A stretch of 57,548 nt of DNA from Flavobacteriales bacterium (GTDB lineage Bacteria > Bacteroidota > Bacteroidia > Flavobacteriales > UBA7312). Shown in pieces: positions 23,864 to 34,537 of this stretch. The notes under the pieces were generated by a model that did no database searches, was not told the DNA's origin, and worked only from the letters and a program-made list of their open reading frames with translations. Position 1 is the stretch's first letter. Each line of letters begins with the position of its first letter. Both the position numbers and the translations under genes were made by a program. The stretch is from assembly GCA_016779935.1 (NCBI GenBank), contig JADHMQ010000012.1:1-57548 (forward strand), read 5' to 3'.

Positions 23864-25444
23864 ATGGCAGAAGTAAAACCAGCTGAGGTATCAGCAATTT
23901 TAAGACAACAACTAGCAGGTTTCAAATCAGAATCGGATTTACAAGAAGTAGGAACCGTATTACAAGTAGGTGATGGTATCGCTCGTATATATGGACTTAC
24001 CAACGTACAGTCTGGTGAGCTTATTGAATTCGAAAGTGGACTGCAAGGTATCGTTCTTAACCTAGAGGAAGATAATATTGGTGCAGTACTATTAGGGCCA
24101 TCAAAAGGTATCAAAGAAGGAGATGTTGTAAAAAGAACTAACCGCATTGCCTCAATTAATGTTGGGGAAGGTATGTTGGGTCGTGTTGTAGATACTTTAG
24201 GAAACCCTATTGATGGTAAAGGACCTATTCAAGGCGAAACATTTGAGATGCCAATTGAAAGAAAAGCTCCTGGTGTAATATATCGTCAGCCAGTAAACGA
24301 GCCATTACAAACAGGCATTAAGGCTATTGACGCTATGATTCCTGTAGGTAGAGGACAAAGAGAGCTTATTATTGGTGACCGTCAGACAGGAAAAACAGCT
24401 GTAGCGATTGATACTATTATTAACCAGAAAGAGTTTTACGATAAAGGCGAGCCAGTATTTTGTATTTACGTTGCTGTAGGTCAAAAAGGATCAACAGTAG
24501 CTTCTATTGCAAAAACGTTAGAAGATGCAGGAGCACTAGCTTATACGGTTATTGTTGCCTCAAACGCTTCTGATCCAGCTCCTATGCAGTTCTACGCTCC
24601 ATTAGCCGGTGCAGCGATTGGTGAATACTTTAGAGATACAGGTAGACCAGCACTTATCGTATTTGATGATTTATCAAAACAAGCGGTAGCATATCGTGAG
24701 GTATCCTTGTTATTAAGAAGACCTCCAGGTCGTGAGGCTTACCCGGGAGATGTATTCTACCTTCACTCAAGATTACTAGAAAGAGCAGCAAAAGTGATTA
24801 ATGATGATGCTATTGCGTCTCAAATGAACGATTTGCCAGACTCTTTAAAAGGAAAAGTAAAAGGCGGTGGTTCATTAACGGCATTGCCAATTATTGAAAC
24901 GCAAGCAGGTGATGTATCGGCTTATATTCCAACAAATGTAATTTCAATTACAGATGGACAGATTTTCCTTGATGGTGACTTATTCAACTCGGGTGTTCGT
25001 CCAGCGATTAATGTAGGTATTTCAGTATCTCGTGTGGGCGGTTCTGCTCAGATTAAATCAATGAAAAAGATTTCAGGTACATTAAAGCTTGACCAAGCAC
25101 AGTACCGTGAACTTGAAGCCTTTGCTAAGTTTGGTTCTGACCTTGATGCAGCAACAACTGCTGTAATTGAGAAAGGACAACGAAACGTGGAAATTTTGAA
25201 GCAAGGTCAATATTCACCTCTAAGAGTAGAAGAGCAAGCCGCTATCATTTTCTGTGGTACTAACGGATTATTGATGGATGTTCCTACCAATAAGGTTAAA
25301 GAATTTGAGCAAGAGTTTATCGCTTTCTTACACAACAAACACCAAGATACTCTCGACGCTTTAGCAGCAGGTAAATTGAACGACGATATCACAGACACAC
25401 TACGCTCTGTATGTGCAGATCTATCTAAAAAATACGCAGCATAA
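23864..25444 (+). CDS. atpA: F1Fo ATP synthase subunit alpha
   Basis: The 526-residue non-catalytic nucleotide-binding subunit of F1, with Walker A GDRQTGKT at residues 171-178, the Walker B-like segment [11 protein letters not shown] and the signature [22 protein letters not shown]. Codon use is richer in G/C than that of surrounding genes, as for highly expressed proteins. atpG follows 3 bases after the stop. Confidence 0.97.
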   Translation: MAEVKPAEVSAILRQQLAGFKSESDLQEVGTVLQVGDGIARIYGLTNVQSGELIEFESGLQGIVLNLEEDNIGAVLLGPSKGIKEGDVVKRTNRIASINVGEGMLGRVVDTLGNPIDGKGPIQGETFEMPIERKAPGVIYRQPVNEPLQTGIKAIDAMIPVGRGQRELIIGDRQTGKTAVAIDTIINQKEFYDKGEPVFCIYVAVGQKGSTVASIAKTLEDAGALAYTVIVASNASDPAPMQFYAPLAGAAIGEYFRDTGRPALIVFDDLSKQAVAYREVSLLLRRPPGREAYPGDVFYLHSRLLERAAKVINDDAIASQMNDLPDSLKGKVKGGGSLTALPIIETQAGDVSAYIPTNVISITDGQIFLDGDLFNSGVRPAINVGISVSRVGGSAQIKSMKKISGTLKLDQAQYRELEAFAKFGSDLDAATTAVIEKGQRNVEILKQGQYSPLRVEEQAAIIFCGTNGLLMDVPTNKVKEFEQEFIAFLHNKHQDTLDALAAGKLNDDITDTLRSVCADLSKKYAA

Positions 25445-25447
25445 AGG

Positions 25448-26302
25448 ATGGCTAACTTAAAAGAAATACGGGCAAGAATTACTTCTGTAGGTTCTACTAT
25501 GCAAATCACTAGTGCCATGAAAATGGTATCGGCGGCTAAACTCAAAAGAGCTCAGGATGCCATTACTCAGATGCGTCCGTATGCCAATAAGTTGCGTGAA
25601 TTATTAGTTAACCTAAGCTCTACATTAGAGTCTTCGGATGGCGGTGCGTATTCAGATGCTCGTCCAGTGAAGAAACAATTAGTAGTTGCTATTACCTCAA
25701 ATAGAGGTTTGTGTGGTGCCTTCAACAACAATGTTATCAAACAAGCTAAAGTACTAGCTAAGGACTGTGATAACACCTCATTTCTGACTATTGGTAAAAA
25801 AGCCTCAGAGCACTTTACTAAAAATGGTTTTGATGTTGTCTCTACACATGATGAGCTTTATTCTGATTTAACTTTTGCCAACACTTCAGCAATTGCTCAA
25901 GATTTAATGAATCATTTTACTGAGGGAAGATACGACAAGGTCGTATTGGTATATAATCAGTTCAAAAATGCAGCTTCGCAGATTTTAATGTCTGAACCCT
26001 TCTTACCAGTAGAAACACCTTCTGATGATTCGGCAACCATTGGGGACTACATATTTGAACCAGAAAAAGAGGAGATTGTAGCAGACCTTATCCCTAAATC
26101 ATTGAAAATACAATTGTTTAAGGCTGTTTTAGACTCTCAAGCTTCAGAACATGGCGCTAGGATGACTGCTATGCATAAAGCTACAGATAACGCAGGAGAA
26201 CTCAAAAGAGAACTAACCCTTACCTATAACAAAGCTAGACAAGCAGCTATTACTGGTGAAATTCTAGAAATTGTAGGCGGAGCAGAGGCGTTAAACTCTT
26301 AA
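25448..26302 (+). CDS. atpG: F1Fo ATP synthase subunit gamma
   Basis: The 284-residue central-shaft subunit. The N-terminal helix contains TSAMKMVSAAKLKRAQ and the C-terminal helix contains AMHKATDNAGELKRELTLTYNKARQAAITGEILEIVGG (seen in parts: MTAMHKATDNA, KARQAAIT). The operon ends here with a terminator. The atpD (beta) and atpC (epsilon) genes are absent, as usual in Bacteroidota where they sit at another locus. Confidence 0.96.
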   Translation: MANLKEIRARITSVGSTMQITSAMKMVSAAKLKRAQDAITQMRPYANKLRELLVNLSSTLESSDGGAYSDARPVKKQLVVAITSNRGLCGAFNNNVIKQAKVLAKDCDNTSFLTIGKKASEHFTKNGFDVVSTHDELYSDLTFANTSAIAQDLMNHFTEGRYDKVVLVYNQFKNAASQILMSEPFLPVETPSDDSATIGDYIFEPEKEEIVADLIPKSLKIQLFKAVLDSQASEHGARMTAMHKATDNAGELKRELTLTYNKARQAAITGEILEIVGGAEALNS

Positions 26303-26325
26303 CTAATCATATAAATAGAAATTTG

Positions 26326-26352
26326 AAAAGACCGATTAATTCGGTCTTTTTT
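26326..26352 (+). terminator. Rho-independent terminator after atpG
   Basis: Stem AAAAGACCGA / TCGGTCTTTT with loop TTAAT followed by more T, 23 bases after the atpG stop. Confidence 0.9.
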
Positions 26353-26389
26353 CATTTAGAAAGCGTTAATTCTCTCTAATAGAAAAAAC

Positions 26390-26397
26390 TATCTTTG
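26390..26397 (+). promoter_or_regulatory. -7 promoter element for the crotonase gene
   Basis: TATCTTTG, a full TAnnTTTG match, ends 21 bases before the ATG at 26419. Confidence 0.55.
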
Positions 26398-26418
26398 TCC
26401 AAATAACAAATTACAAAG

Positions 26419-27195
26419 ATGTCCTACCAACTTATTTTATCAGAACACCTTAATGGTTTAGCAAGAATAACTATAAATCGACCACAACAACTTAATGCCT
26501 TAAATAAGGAGACAATTGAGGAGTTAAACGATGCCATTTTAAAAGCAGATAGAGATAGTGGCGTGAGGTGTATCCTCATTACAGGCTCAGGAACAAAAGC
26601 GTTTGTGGCAGGTGCTGATATCAAAGAGTTTGCTCACTTCAACGCTGAAGAAGGCACAAACTTATCAACTGATGGACAGTACATGTTGTTTGATTTATTG
26701 GACAACTTATCTACACCAAGTATTGCAGCAATCAATGGTTTTGCTCTTGGCGGAGGATTAGAGTTAGCCATGTCTTGTCATATTCGAGTAGCATCTACTA
26801 ATGCCAAAATGGGTTTACCCGAAGTGTCTTTAGGGGTTATTCCTGGCTATGGAGGCACCCAACGTTTGCGAGAGCTTGTAGGCAAAGGAAAGGCTTTGGA
26901 AATGATTACCACCGCAGCTATGCTAAGCGCTGAAGAAGCTAAAGAATGGGGTTTAGTTAATCACGTTTGTGAACAAGACGAACTAATAGCTTTCTGTGAA
27001 AAGATTGCTGGTCGAATAATTAAAAACTCTCCCATAGCCATAGCCAAAGCAATAAAATCCGTTAATGCCGGTTGTAATACAGACGGTTATGAAGTAGAGA
27101 AACAATCCTTCGGCGAATGCTGTTCTACCGACGACTTTAAAGAAGGAACAAGTGCTTTTATGGAAAAAAGAAAACCAAATTTCACAGGCAAATAA
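26419..27195 (+). CDS. enoyl-CoA hydratase (crotonase family)
   Basis: Adds water to trans-2-enoyl-CoA in fatty-acid or amino-acid breakdown. The 258 residues hold the oxyanion-hole segment AFVAGADIKEF (61-71) and GFALGGGLELAMSC, with both catalytic acids, E115 and E135 (GLPEVSLGVIPGYGGTQRL). Having both Glu points to a true hydratase and not an isomerase. The chain length preferred cannot be told. The flippase gene begins 3 bases later with GTG. Confidence 0.9.
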   Translation: MSYQLILSEHLNGLARITINRPQQLNALNKETIEELNDAILKADRDSGVRCILITGSGTKAFVAGADIKEFAHFNAEEGTNLSTDGQYMLFDLLDNLSTPSIAAINGFALGGGLELAMSCHIRVASTNAKMGLPEVSLGVIPGYGGTQRLRELVGKGKALEMITTAAMLSAEEAKEWGLVNHVCEQDELIAFCEKIAGRIIKNSPIAIAKAIKSVNAGCNTDGYEVEKQSFGECCSTDDFKEGTSAFMEKRKPNFTGK

Positions 27196-27198
27196 ACA

Positions 27199-28662
27199 GT
27201 GAACCCTCTCAAAAAACTACTAGGACAAACGGCTATTTATGGGCTGAGTAGTATTGTTGGGCGTTTACTCAACTACCTATTAGTACCCCTTTATACTCGT
27301 TATTTTACAACATCAGAATATGGAGACGTTACCCTTCTATACGCCTATGTTGCCTTCCTGCTTATTGTTCTTACCTATGGAATGGAGACTGCTTTTTTTA
27401 GATTCTCACAGCGCCACCCCAATAAAAGCGCAGTATATAGCACCTCATTAATCTCTTTACTTATCAGTTCTGTTGTATTTGTGGTGCTAATGTTCAGCAA
27501 CGCTCAGTCTATCGCCGACTTTCTTTCTTTTTCTTCCAAACCTGAATATGTTCAGTATTTTGCGTTAATCCTTGGCTTAGACGCTTTAAGCGCCATTAGT
27601 TTTGCCAAACTAAGAGAACAAAACCGAGCCGTTCGTTTTGCCAGTATTCGACTCTTCAACATTTTCGTAAATATTGGTCTAAATCTCTTTTTCATAGTGT
27701 ATTGTCCTCTAGCGCTATCAAATAACCTTCTGGGTGCAGAATTTATACAAACCATCTATTCAGAAGATATAGGAATCGGTTATATATTTATAGCAAACCT
27801 AGTTGCTAGCGTCCTTACATTGTTGTTATTCGTTCCTGAAATGGTAAAATCTACCTGGCGATTTGATGTAGCACTATGGCGAAAAATGATGATTTATGCC
27901 CTACCACTAATGCTTGCTGGTCTAGCGGGAATTACTAATGAAACGATTGATAGAATTCTTTTAAAACACCTTTTACCAGCTGATATCTCAGCCTCGGAAA
28001 TAGGTTTATATAGCGCATTTTATAAATTATCTATCATAATGACGCTTTTTGTTCAAACCTTTCGATTTGCTGCAGAGCCTTTCTTTTTTGCTCAAGAAAA
28101 AGAACAAAATGCTAAAGAAGTCTATGCATTGGTAATGAAATACTTTACCATTGTTACCGCCTTAATATTCTTGACTGTAACCATATACTACGATATTGTA
28201 AAGCAATTTATAGGCTCAGATTTTCATGACGATAGAGGAGCAATCATTGTGCCTATCTTGTTGCTAGCAAATCTATTTTTGGGGCTGTATTATAATTTAT
28301 CAGTATGGTATAAGCTCACCGAAAAAACACTTTTTGGAGCCTACATGTCTCTTTTTGGAGCAGGAGTTACTATTGTTTTAAATCTTCTTTTAATACCAAA
28401 ACTAGGCTTCGTTGGTTCTGCATGGGCAACCTTATGTTGTTATTTACTTATGGTATTATGCTCATATTTCTTGGGAAGAAAGTACTACCCTATCCCTTAT
28501 CCATTACAAAGAATGGGGCTTTATTTTGTCCTTATGTTCGCCTTATATTTTCTCAGCATAAATTGGTCTTTAGGGATGCTAAATAATACCCTTTATCTTC
28601 TTATATTTATAGCGGTAGCTTTTGTACTAGAGCGACCTAAAAAATCAAGTCTTAATATTTGA
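27199..28662 (+). CDS. polysaccharide flippase (Wzx/MATE-like, oligosaccharide flippase family)
   Basis: A 487-residue membrane protein with about 12-14 helices. The opening [33 protein letters not shown] is that of polysaccharide-biosynthesis flippases ([17 protein letters not shown] is the key part). Such proteins move lipid-linked oligosaccharides across the inner membrane. Start codon is GTG at 27199. No sugar-synthesis genes are adjacent. It is followed by dut after 7 bases; this order looks like a core-genome block of Bacteroidota. Confidence 0.87.
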   Translation: MNPLKKLLGQTAIYGLSSIVGRLLNYLLVPLYTRYFTTSEYGDVTLLYAYVAFLLIVLTYGMETAFFRFSQRHPNKSAVYSTSLISLLISSVVFVVLMFSNAQSIADFLSFSSKPEYVQYFALILGLDALSAISFAKLREQNRAVRFASIRLFNIFVNIGLNLFFIVYCPLALSNNLLGAEFIQTIYSEDIGIGYIFIANLVASVLTLLLFVPEMVKSTWRFDVALWRKMMIYALPLMLAGLAGITNETIDRILLKHLLPADISASEIGLYSAFYKLSIIMTLFVQTFRFAAEPFFFAQEKEQNAKEVYALVMKYFTIVTALIFLTVTIYYDIVKQFIGSDFHDDRGAIIVPILLLANLFLGLYYNLSVWYKLTEKTLFGAYMSLFGAGVTIVLNLLLIPKLGFVGSAWATLCCYLLMVLCSYFLGRKYYPIPYPLQRMGLYFVLMFALYFLSINWSLGMLNNTLYLLIFIAVAFVLERPKKSSLNI

Positions 28663-28669
28663 TAAAACG

Positions 28670-29104
28670 ATGCAAGTAAACGTAATAAACCGCTCAAAAC
28701 ACCCTTTGCCTCAATACGAAACTATAGCGTCAGCAGGTATGGATGTACGCGCCAATATTGATGAACCTATAGAGCTTGCTCCCTTACAACGCCAACTGAT
28801 AAAAACTGGATTGTTTGTGGAAATACCCGTTGGTTACGAAATACAAGTTCGTCCTCGAAGCGGACTAGCTTACAAAAAAGGAATAACGGTTTTAAATAGC
28901 CCTGGCACTATCGATGCAGACTATAGGGGTGAAATCGGCGTTCTATTAGTGAACCTGTCCTCCGAAACCTTTGTGGTGAATGATGGTGAGCGAATAGCAC
29001 AGCTTGTATTAGCCGCACACGAACAAGCCCAATGGCAAGAGGTCAGCGCTTTAGAAGAATCAAATCGAGGTCAAGGAGGCTTCGGTAGTACTGGAACAAA
29101 ATAA
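28670..29104 (+). CDS. dut: dUTP diphosphatase
   Basis: Hydrolyses dUTP to dUMP and PPi. All five dUTPase motifs can be read in 144 residues: AGMDVRA (1), RPRSGLA (2), [13 protein letters not shown] (3), [10 protein letters not shown] (4) and the C-terminal [10 protein letters not shown] (5) that closes over the active site. It forms a trimer in this family. Confidence 0.97.
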   Translation: MQVNVINRSKHPLPQYETIASAGMDVRANIDEPIELAPLQRQLIKTGLFVEIPVGYEIQVRPRSGLAYKKGITVLNSPGTIDADYRGEIGVLLVNLSSETFVVNDGERIAQLVLAAHEQAQWQEVSALEESNRGQGGFGSTGTK

Positions 29105-29108
29105 ACTC

Positions 29109-30842
29109 ATGAGAATAGCCATTATTTTTTGTTTATCATTTGTGTTGCTTGAAACAAAGGCACAAGACCACCCGTTTTATTCTGCTGATGACCCCATCAT
29201 TAAAAAAGCACTTAATGCAGTAGACCCAGTAGAATATCAAAACGCCTACTTTAGGGGGCTCAAGTATAAAATATTGGGCGATAATGAAAAAGCGTTAGAG
29301 GCCTTCAAGAATTGCATACGACTAGATGGAAGCGAGCCTACACCTATGTACGAATCGGCACTAATTTATTTTGATGCAGGACAACTTGACCAAGCCTTAT
29401 TTTTCATAGAAAGTGCTTGCGAAATAGAAAAGGATAATAAATGGTTTCAACAGCTACTCGCAACAACCTATCTAGAGATAGGTAAATACAGTAAAGCCAT
29501 CATAGCGTTTAAAAAACTATTGGAAATTGAGCCTGGAAATGAAGACTGGCATTTTGAATTAGCATCAGCTTACCTAATGAATAATCAAGGTAGAAGCGCT
29601 ATAAAAGTATACGATGACCTTGAAAAATATATTGGTCCATATAGCATGTTGTACCAACAAAAAAAGCGGATTTACAATGAAATTGGTGACAAAAATTCAG
29701 CTATTTCCGAAATAGAAAAATGGGTAAAGTCTGAGCCAGGAAATATTGAAGCCCTAAACGAATTAGCAGAACTTTATCTTCTTAGTGGTAAACAAGAAAA
29801 AGCGATTTCTACACTTGAAAAGGTCTTTGAAATCAATGAAAATGATGCTAGAGCTTTTATCATTTTATCAGAACTCTATCGCAACATCAAACAAGCAGAC
29901 AAGTCCTTCGAATACACTAAAAAAGCCTTTGCTTCACAAGATTTAAGCATTGACACAAAGATGCGCACCCTCCTTACTTATTACGATTTCACTGATAAGG
30001 ACACTATGCTTTTATCAAAAACATATGAGCTCATAGAGGTTCTGAAGCTTGCGCATCCCGACAATGCAAAACCCTACACTATTGCAGGTGACTTTTATTA
30101 TAGAGACGGGAAAATTGACCAAGCACAATCAAACTTTAGAGCCGCTGTAGAACTTGACGCAAGCCGTTACCCCATCTGGCAGCAACTTATGATTATTGCT
30201 TTTGATAAAAAAGAGTATGAAGAGGTGGTTCAATTAGGAGAAGCATCACAAGAGTTATTTCCAAGTCAGCCTACAAGCTATTATTTTTCTGGGCTTGCCT
30301 ATTTGCAACAAAAGAAATATTCCTCAGCAATAGATCAATTCAATACTGGTAAACTCATGGTCATTGCCAACGACAATTTATTAGCTCAGTTTTATGCTTC
30401 TTTAGGCGATGCTTACCATGCTATTGAAAACTATAAGGATTCCGATAAGGCTTATGACAGATCGTTGGAGCTGTTCCCAGAGAACACCTATGTTTTAAAT
30501 AATTTCAGCTACTATTTGTCGCTTAGAAATACCAAGCTTGATCAGGCCGAAGATATGATGAGTTCTTGCGTAAAATTACAGCCGAACCAATCCTCATACG
30601 AAGATACTTATGCTTGGATTTTCTACCAGAAGGGAGACTATAAAAACGCTTTATTATGGTTAGAAAAATCCATTAAAAACGGCGGGGGCTCTAGCGCTAC
30701 TATTATTGAACATTATGGCGATGTTCTCTTTCAACTTGGCAGAAACAGCGAAGCCCTGGAGCAGTGGATGAAAGCTAAGGAGCTTGGCTCTGACTCGGAG
30801 TGGATTGATAAAAAAATAGCAGACAAAACTCTTTATGAATAG
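29109..30842 (+). CDS. secreted tetratricopeptide repeat protein
   Basis: A 577-residue TPR protein with a signal peptide (MRIAIIFCLSFVLLETKAQ). About a dozen 34-residue helical repeats fill the length from about residue 45. No lipobox or enzymatic domain is seen, so it is probably a periplasmic scaffold. It sits between dut and the DUF4292 lipoprotein (overlap 8 bases) and near the EnvC-like gene, which hints at a role in envelope assembly. Confidence 0.8.
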   Translation: MRIAIIFCLSFVLLETKAQDHPFYSADDPIIKKALNAVDPVEYQNAYFRGLKYKILGDNEKALEAFKNCIRLDGSEPTPMYESALIYFDAGQLDQALFFIESACEIEKDNKWFQQLLATTYLEIGKYSKAIIAFKKLLEIEPGNEDWHFELASAYLMNNQGRSAIKVYDDLEKYIGPYSMLYQQKKRIYNEIGDKNSAISEIEKWVKSEPGNIEALNELAELYLLSGKQEKAISTLEKVFEINENDARAFIILSELYRNIKQADKSFEYTKKAFASQDLSIDTKMRTLLTYYDFTDKDTMLLSKTYELIEVLKLAHPDNAKPYTIAGDFYYRDGKIDQAQSNFRAAVELDASRYPIWQQLMIIAFDKKEYEEVVQLGEASQELFPSQPTSYYFSGLAYLQQKKYSSAIDQFNTGKLMVIANDNLLAQFYASLGDAYHAIENYKDSDKAYDRSLELFPENTYVLNNFSYYLSLRNTKLDQAEDMMSSCVKLQPNQSSYEDTYAWIFYQKGDYKNALLWLEKSIKNGGGSSATIIEHYGDVLFQLGRNSEALEQWMKAKELGSDSEWIDKKIADKTLYE

Positions 30843-31569
30843 ATTAAGCCTTTTCATAGTTATATTGTTTTTGTCATCATGTGTGGGTACTAAATGGGCA
30901 ACTAAAACAACCACTCAGTCCGCAAAATCAGTATTAAAAAAAGCGGAATACAACACAAACGATATTCAATGGTTCACCACAAACATTAAAGGCAAAGCCG
31001 ATTTTGATAAAACAAGCGTGCCTATTAGCGCTCAATTACGCATGAGAAAAGACAGTGTTATTTGGATGTCTATGTCTGCCCTAATGGGTATTGAAGCAGT
31101 GCGCGTTCACATAACCCCTGATAGTGTAAAATTTATTAATCGATTGAATTCCACTTATTTTGTAGGTGGGATAGAGTCTCTTTCTGTAAAATACAATTTA
31201 CCCCTTTCCTTTTATGAGTTACAAGACGTTTTACTAGCGTCTATCAGTCCAAAAGAAAATAGTTCATACACTTTAGATGTTACGCCAGAGGCATATACCC
31301 TGTTTTCTTCTAGTAATCAAAACGTTATTAAGCTAAACACAAGCTATTTGCCTGTGGAGGTTTTTCATAGCCGTTCGGATAGTCAGTTTGTCAAAATTAA
31401 TTATCAAAACTACCTTCAAACAGACTCTATTTGGCTACCTAAATCAGTAAGTATTGACGCACAATCTTCTGAAAAGACGGCTAAAGCAACGCTTAACTAT
31501 TCTAAAGCGACTGTAAATAGACCCAAAAAAGTAAAATTCTCCATACCTTCGTCATATGCACCGATGTAG
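30835..31569 (+). CDS. DUF4292 lipoprotein
   Basis: A 244-residue lipoprotein: signal ending LFLSSC, then the DUF4292 pattern (W..TNIKGKADFD, LRMRKDSVIWMSMSALMGIEAVRV). The fold resembles LolB/LolA-like outer-membrane lipoprotein carriers, so a function in lipid or lipoprotein transport has been suggested for relatives; this is inference. It overlaps the gene before it by 8 bases and the EnvC-like gene by 14 bases. Confidence 0.82.
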   Translation: MNRLSLFIVILFLSSCVGTKWATKTTTQSAKSVLKKAEYNTNDIQWFTTNIKGKADFDKTSVPISAQLRMRKDSVIWMSMSALMGIEAVRVHITPDSVKFINRLNSTYFVGGIESLSVKYNLPLSFYELQDVLLASISPKENSSYTLDVTPEAYTLFSSSNQNVIKLNTSYLPVEVFHSRSDSQFVKINYQNYLQTDSIWLPKSVSIDAQSSEKTAKATLNYSKATVNRPKKVKFSIPSSYAPM

Positions 31570-32815
31570 TTCATACCTCCTGACTATAGTATTTGTTTTT
31601 GGAATTTGCTTATTTGCCCATTCGCAATCCAAAGAGGTTTTACAATCCAAGAAAGCACAAATACAAAAGGAGATTCAATTGACTAATAAGTTGATTAAAA
31701 AGGCAAAAAAGGAAAAGAATCAATCCATAAATATTTTATCTACACTCAATAAGCAGATAGAATCTCGAAGCGAAATCGTTAAAACTTTAGACTTAGAAAT
31801 TAAGATGACTATTATTCAAATAGACAATCTTAAGTCCGAAATAAAAGATACTAAGCAGTCCATACAAGACCAGCAAAACTTACTTGACACACTCAAAAAA
31901 GAATATGCTTTAATGATTCGCCACGCCTATCACAATCGAAATTCTTACGACCGCTTAGCGTTTGTTTTTTCAGCACAAAGCTATAATCAAGCCTTCAAGA
32001 GAATAAGATACTTACAAGAATATAGCCGTTTTAGACAAAAGCAAGTAGAAGAAATAAAACAAGTAGAACAACAATTATCAGAAGAGTTGTTAAGTTTAAA
32101 ACGTCAAAAAGCCTTACTTACCGTAGCCATGAACGAACGGAACGCTATGCTTGGAGAATCCCAAATAGAAATAAATCTTCTTACAACAGAAAAGCAATCG
32201 CAAAACACCTTCTTATCTAGCCTCAGGAAAAAAGAAAAGAAATTAAAGAAAGACTTATCCAAACAGCAACAACTTGCCAAAACACTTGATGATAAAATCA
32301 AAAAAATTATTGCTGAAGAAATTCGTAAGGCCAAAGAAAAAGCCAATACTGCAGGTGGGGTGAAATTGTCACTAACCCCTGAAGAACAACTATTATCCGA
32401 TAATTTCAGTTCAAACAAAGGTAAACTCCCTTGGCCGGTTGAACGTGGGGTTATAATTGAGCGTTTTGGAATACAGCCCCATCCGGTTTTAAGAGGCATA
32501 GAAACACTTAACAACGGTGTAAAAATTACCACTGAAGAGGGCTCTTTCGTTCGAGCAATTTTTGAAGGAAAGGTTTCGCGAATTATTGATATTCCAGGCT
32601 CAGGAAAAGCAGTCATTATAAGTCATGGCGATTATTTTACAGTTTATTCAAACCTTATAGAGGTTTTTGTAAAGCGAGGTCAGACTGTAGCTTTAAAAGA
32701 AGATATCGCTAGAGTTTTTACAAAATCATCAAACAAAGAATCCATTACCGAGCTTCAAATATGGAAGGGCAGCGAAAAGCTTGACCCATCCTCATGGCTT
32801 TATAAAGCTTACTAG
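31556..32815 (+). CDS. EnvC-like murein hydrolase activator with degenerate LytM domain
   Basis: A 419-residue protein with a signal peptide (ending FAHSQ), a long coiled coil (about 25-265, rich in Lys/Glu/Gln) and a C-terminal M23/LytM domain (about 295-419). The zinc ligands are lost: the HxxxD motif reads NGVKI and the final HxH reads LQIW. That matches EnvC and NlpD, which activate amidases without cutting peptidoglycan themselves. It probably regulates septal wall hydrolysis in the periplasm. Confidence 0.87.
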   Translation: MHRCSSYLLTIVFVFGICLFAHSQSKEVLQSKKAQIQKEIQLTNKLIKKAKKEKNQSINILSTLNKQIESRSEIVKTLDLEIKMTIIQIDNLKSEIKDTKQSIQDQQNLLDTLKKEYALMIRHAYHNRNSYDRLAFVFSAQSYNQAFKRIRYLQEYSRFRQKQVEEIKQVEQQLSEELLSLKRQKALLTVAMNERNAMLGESQIEINLLTTEKQSQNTFLSSLRKKEKKLKKDLSKQQQLAKTLDDKIKKIIAEEIRKAKEKANTAGGVKLSLTPEEQLLSDNFSSNKGKLPWPVERGVIIERFGIQPHPVLRGIETLNNGVKITTEEGSFVRAIFEGKVSRIIDIPGSGKAVIISHGDYFTVYSNLIEVFVKRGQTVALKEDIARVFTKSSNKESITELQIWKGSEKLDPSSWLYKAY

Positions 32816-32827
32816 TAAAAAAATCTG

Positions 32828-32835
32828 TACTTTTG
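32828..32835 (+). promoter_or_regulatory. -7 promoter element for tatA
   Basis: TACTTTTG, a full TAnnTTTG match, ends 24 bases before the tatA ATG at 32860 and overlaps an upstream in-frame start candidate at 32833, which is therefore not used. Confidence 0.5.
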
Positions 32836-32859
32836 CTAGCATCAAATACCTTATTAATT

Positions 32860-33039
32860 ATGACATCATCTACATTACTTGTAATAGGTTGGCCTCAAAT
32901 CGTTCTTATAGTAGTTATTGTTTTAATCCTTTTTGGAGGAAAAAAACTTCCTGAATTAATGAAAGGCCTAGGAAAAGGCATGAAAGAATTTAAGGACGCT
33001 ACAAAGGAACTAAACGAAGACAATAAAGAGGAAAAATAA
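32860..33039 (+). CDS. tatA: twin-arginine translocase subunit TatA/E
   Basis: A 59-residue protein: short N-terminal membrane helix (about 9-25), hinge [20 protein letters not shown] typical of TatA (key residues F-G, LPEL, GKG), and a charged C-terminal tail. It builds the Tat export pore for folded proteins. Start chosen at ATG 32860 downstream of the promoter element. Confidence 0.92.
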   Translation: MTSSTLLVIGWPQIVLIVVIVLILFGGKKLPELMKGLGKGMKEFKDATKELNEDNKEEK

Positions 33040-33059
33040 AAAATACTCTTTAAAAATAT

Positions 33060-34475
33060 ATGAACACTTACCGCTCTTTAGACGCTATTCAGCAGGATAT
33101 ACTATCAGGAAAAACCAGCTGTCTTTCTATTACAGAATCTTATCTAAGTCGTATTTCTGAACACAAAAACCTCAACGCCTTTCTTGAAGTTTATACAGAC
33201 GAGGCATTAGATAATGCTCGACGTATAGATGAAAAAATGAAAGCTGGCAATGCTGGAAAGCTTGCCGGAATGGTTATCGGCATTAAAGATAACATCTGTT
33301 ACAAAGACCATAAAGTTTCAGCCGCTTCTAAGATATTAGGCAATTTTGAAAGCCTGTTTAGCGCAACCGTTGTTGAGCGATTAATAGATGAAGACGCTAT
33401 AATAATTGGCAGACTAAATTGCGATGAATTTGCAATGGGCAGCACCAATGAGAACTCGGCTTATGGGCCTGTTTTAAACCCACTAAACACCGATTATGTT
33501 CCTGGTGGATCTTCAGGAGGTTCTGCTGCTGCCGTTGCTGCAGATTTATGCTTAGCAAGCCTAGGTAGCGATACTGGTGGATCAATCAGACAGCCAGCTA
33601 GTTTTTGTGGCGTTGTTGGTTATAAACCTTCATATGGACGCGTAAGCCGTTGGGGCCTTATCGCCTACGCTTCTTCTTTTGACCAAATAGGGCCTCTAAC
33701 TCATAATGTCAAAGATGCCGCCTTAATTATGGAGGTGATTTCTGGAAATGACGATTTTGATAGCACTTCTTCAACCAAGGAAGTCCCTAGTTTTGAATTA
33801 GAACCCATCAAAAAAGCAAAAGTTGGATACTTAAAAAGCACTATTGAAAGTCCCGCACTTGATCCAGAAATTAAGCAACACATTTTAAACACGATTGATA
33901 CTCTAAAAGAGGAAGGGCATGAGGTTTTAGAAATTGATTTCCCATACCTGGATTATGTTGTGCCTACCTATTATGTATTAACTACTGCAGAAGCATCTTC
34001 CAACCTTTCTAGATATGACGGAATACATTTTGGTTACAGAAGCGATGACGCTAAGGACATCCCGTCAGCCTATCAAAAATCCAGGTCGGAGGGTTTTGGT
34101 AAAGAAGTACAGCGACGAATTATGTTGGGTACATTTGTCTTAAGTGCGGGTTATTATGATGCATATTATACCAAAGCGCAAAAAGTAAGGCGATTGTTAT
34201 CAGAGAAAACCCAGTCCATTTTTGACAGCTGTGATTTTATATTATCACCAACATCGCCAAATACAGCACTTAAAATAGGTCAAACCTATGATGAACCAAC
34301 ACAACTTTATTTAGAAGACATATTTACTGTTCATGCTAATATTGTAGGTATACCAGCAGTGTCTTTGCCAACAGGAAAACACAGCAACGGTATGCCTTTT
34401 GGTATACAGCTAATGGCGCCCGCTTTCAAAGATGCAGAGCTAATGGCTTTTGCCAATCAGATAATGAACAAATAA
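33060..34475 (+). CDS. gatA: aspartyl/glutamyl-tRNA amidotransferase subunit A
   Basis: Releases ammonia from glutamine for transamidation of misacylated Glu-tRNA-Gln and/or Asp-tRNA-Asn. The 471 residues have the amidase Ser-cis-Ser-Lys triad: K76 (GIKDN), S151/S152 (GGSSGGS) and S175 (GSDTGGSIRQPASF). gatB and gatC are not in the window. It starts 20 bases after tatA. A 12-bp hairpin follows. Confidence 0.95.
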   Translation: MNTYRSLDAIQQDILSGKTSCLSITESYLSRISEHKNLNAFLEVYTDEALDNARRIDEKMKAGNAGKLAGMVIGIKDNICYKDHKVSAASKILGNFESLFSATVVERLIDEDAIIIGRLNCDEFAMGSTNENSAYGPVLNPLNTDYVPGGSSGGSAAAVAADLCLASLGSDTGGSIRQPASFCGVVGYKPSYGRVSRWGLIAYASSFDQIGPLTHNVKDAALIMEVISGNDDFDSTSSTKEVPSFELEPIKKAKVGYLKSTIESPALDPEIKQHILNTIDTLKEEGHEVLEIDFPYLDYVVPTYYVLTTAEASSNLSRYDGIHFGYRSDDAKDIPSAYQKSRSEGFGKEVQRRIMLGTFVLSAGYYDAYYTKAQKVRRLLSEKTQSIFDSCDFILSPTSPNTALKIGQTYDEPTQLYLEDIFTVHANIVGIPAVSLPTGKHSNGMPFGIQLMAPAFKDAELMAFANQIMNK

Positions 34476-34480
34476 GCGTT

Positions 34481-34524
34481 AATAATTATACTGTCAACAC
34501 CTCTTACTATAGTGTAATTATTTT
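34481..34524 (+). terminator. terminator hairpin after gatA
   Basis: Arms AATAATTATACT (34481-34492) and AGTGTAATTATT (34511-34522) pair over 12 bp with one G-T pair and are followed by T residues, five bases after the gatA stop. The 18-base loop is long, so termination may be weak. Confidence 0.55.
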
Positions 34525-34537
34525 GAATTTTGTAGCT

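Noticed and set aside
32104-32616. 170-codon minus-strand open frame inside the EnvC-like gene
   Set aside because: Antisense shadow of the coiled-coil and LytM coding sequence; Ser-rich translation typical of reversed Lys/Glu codons.
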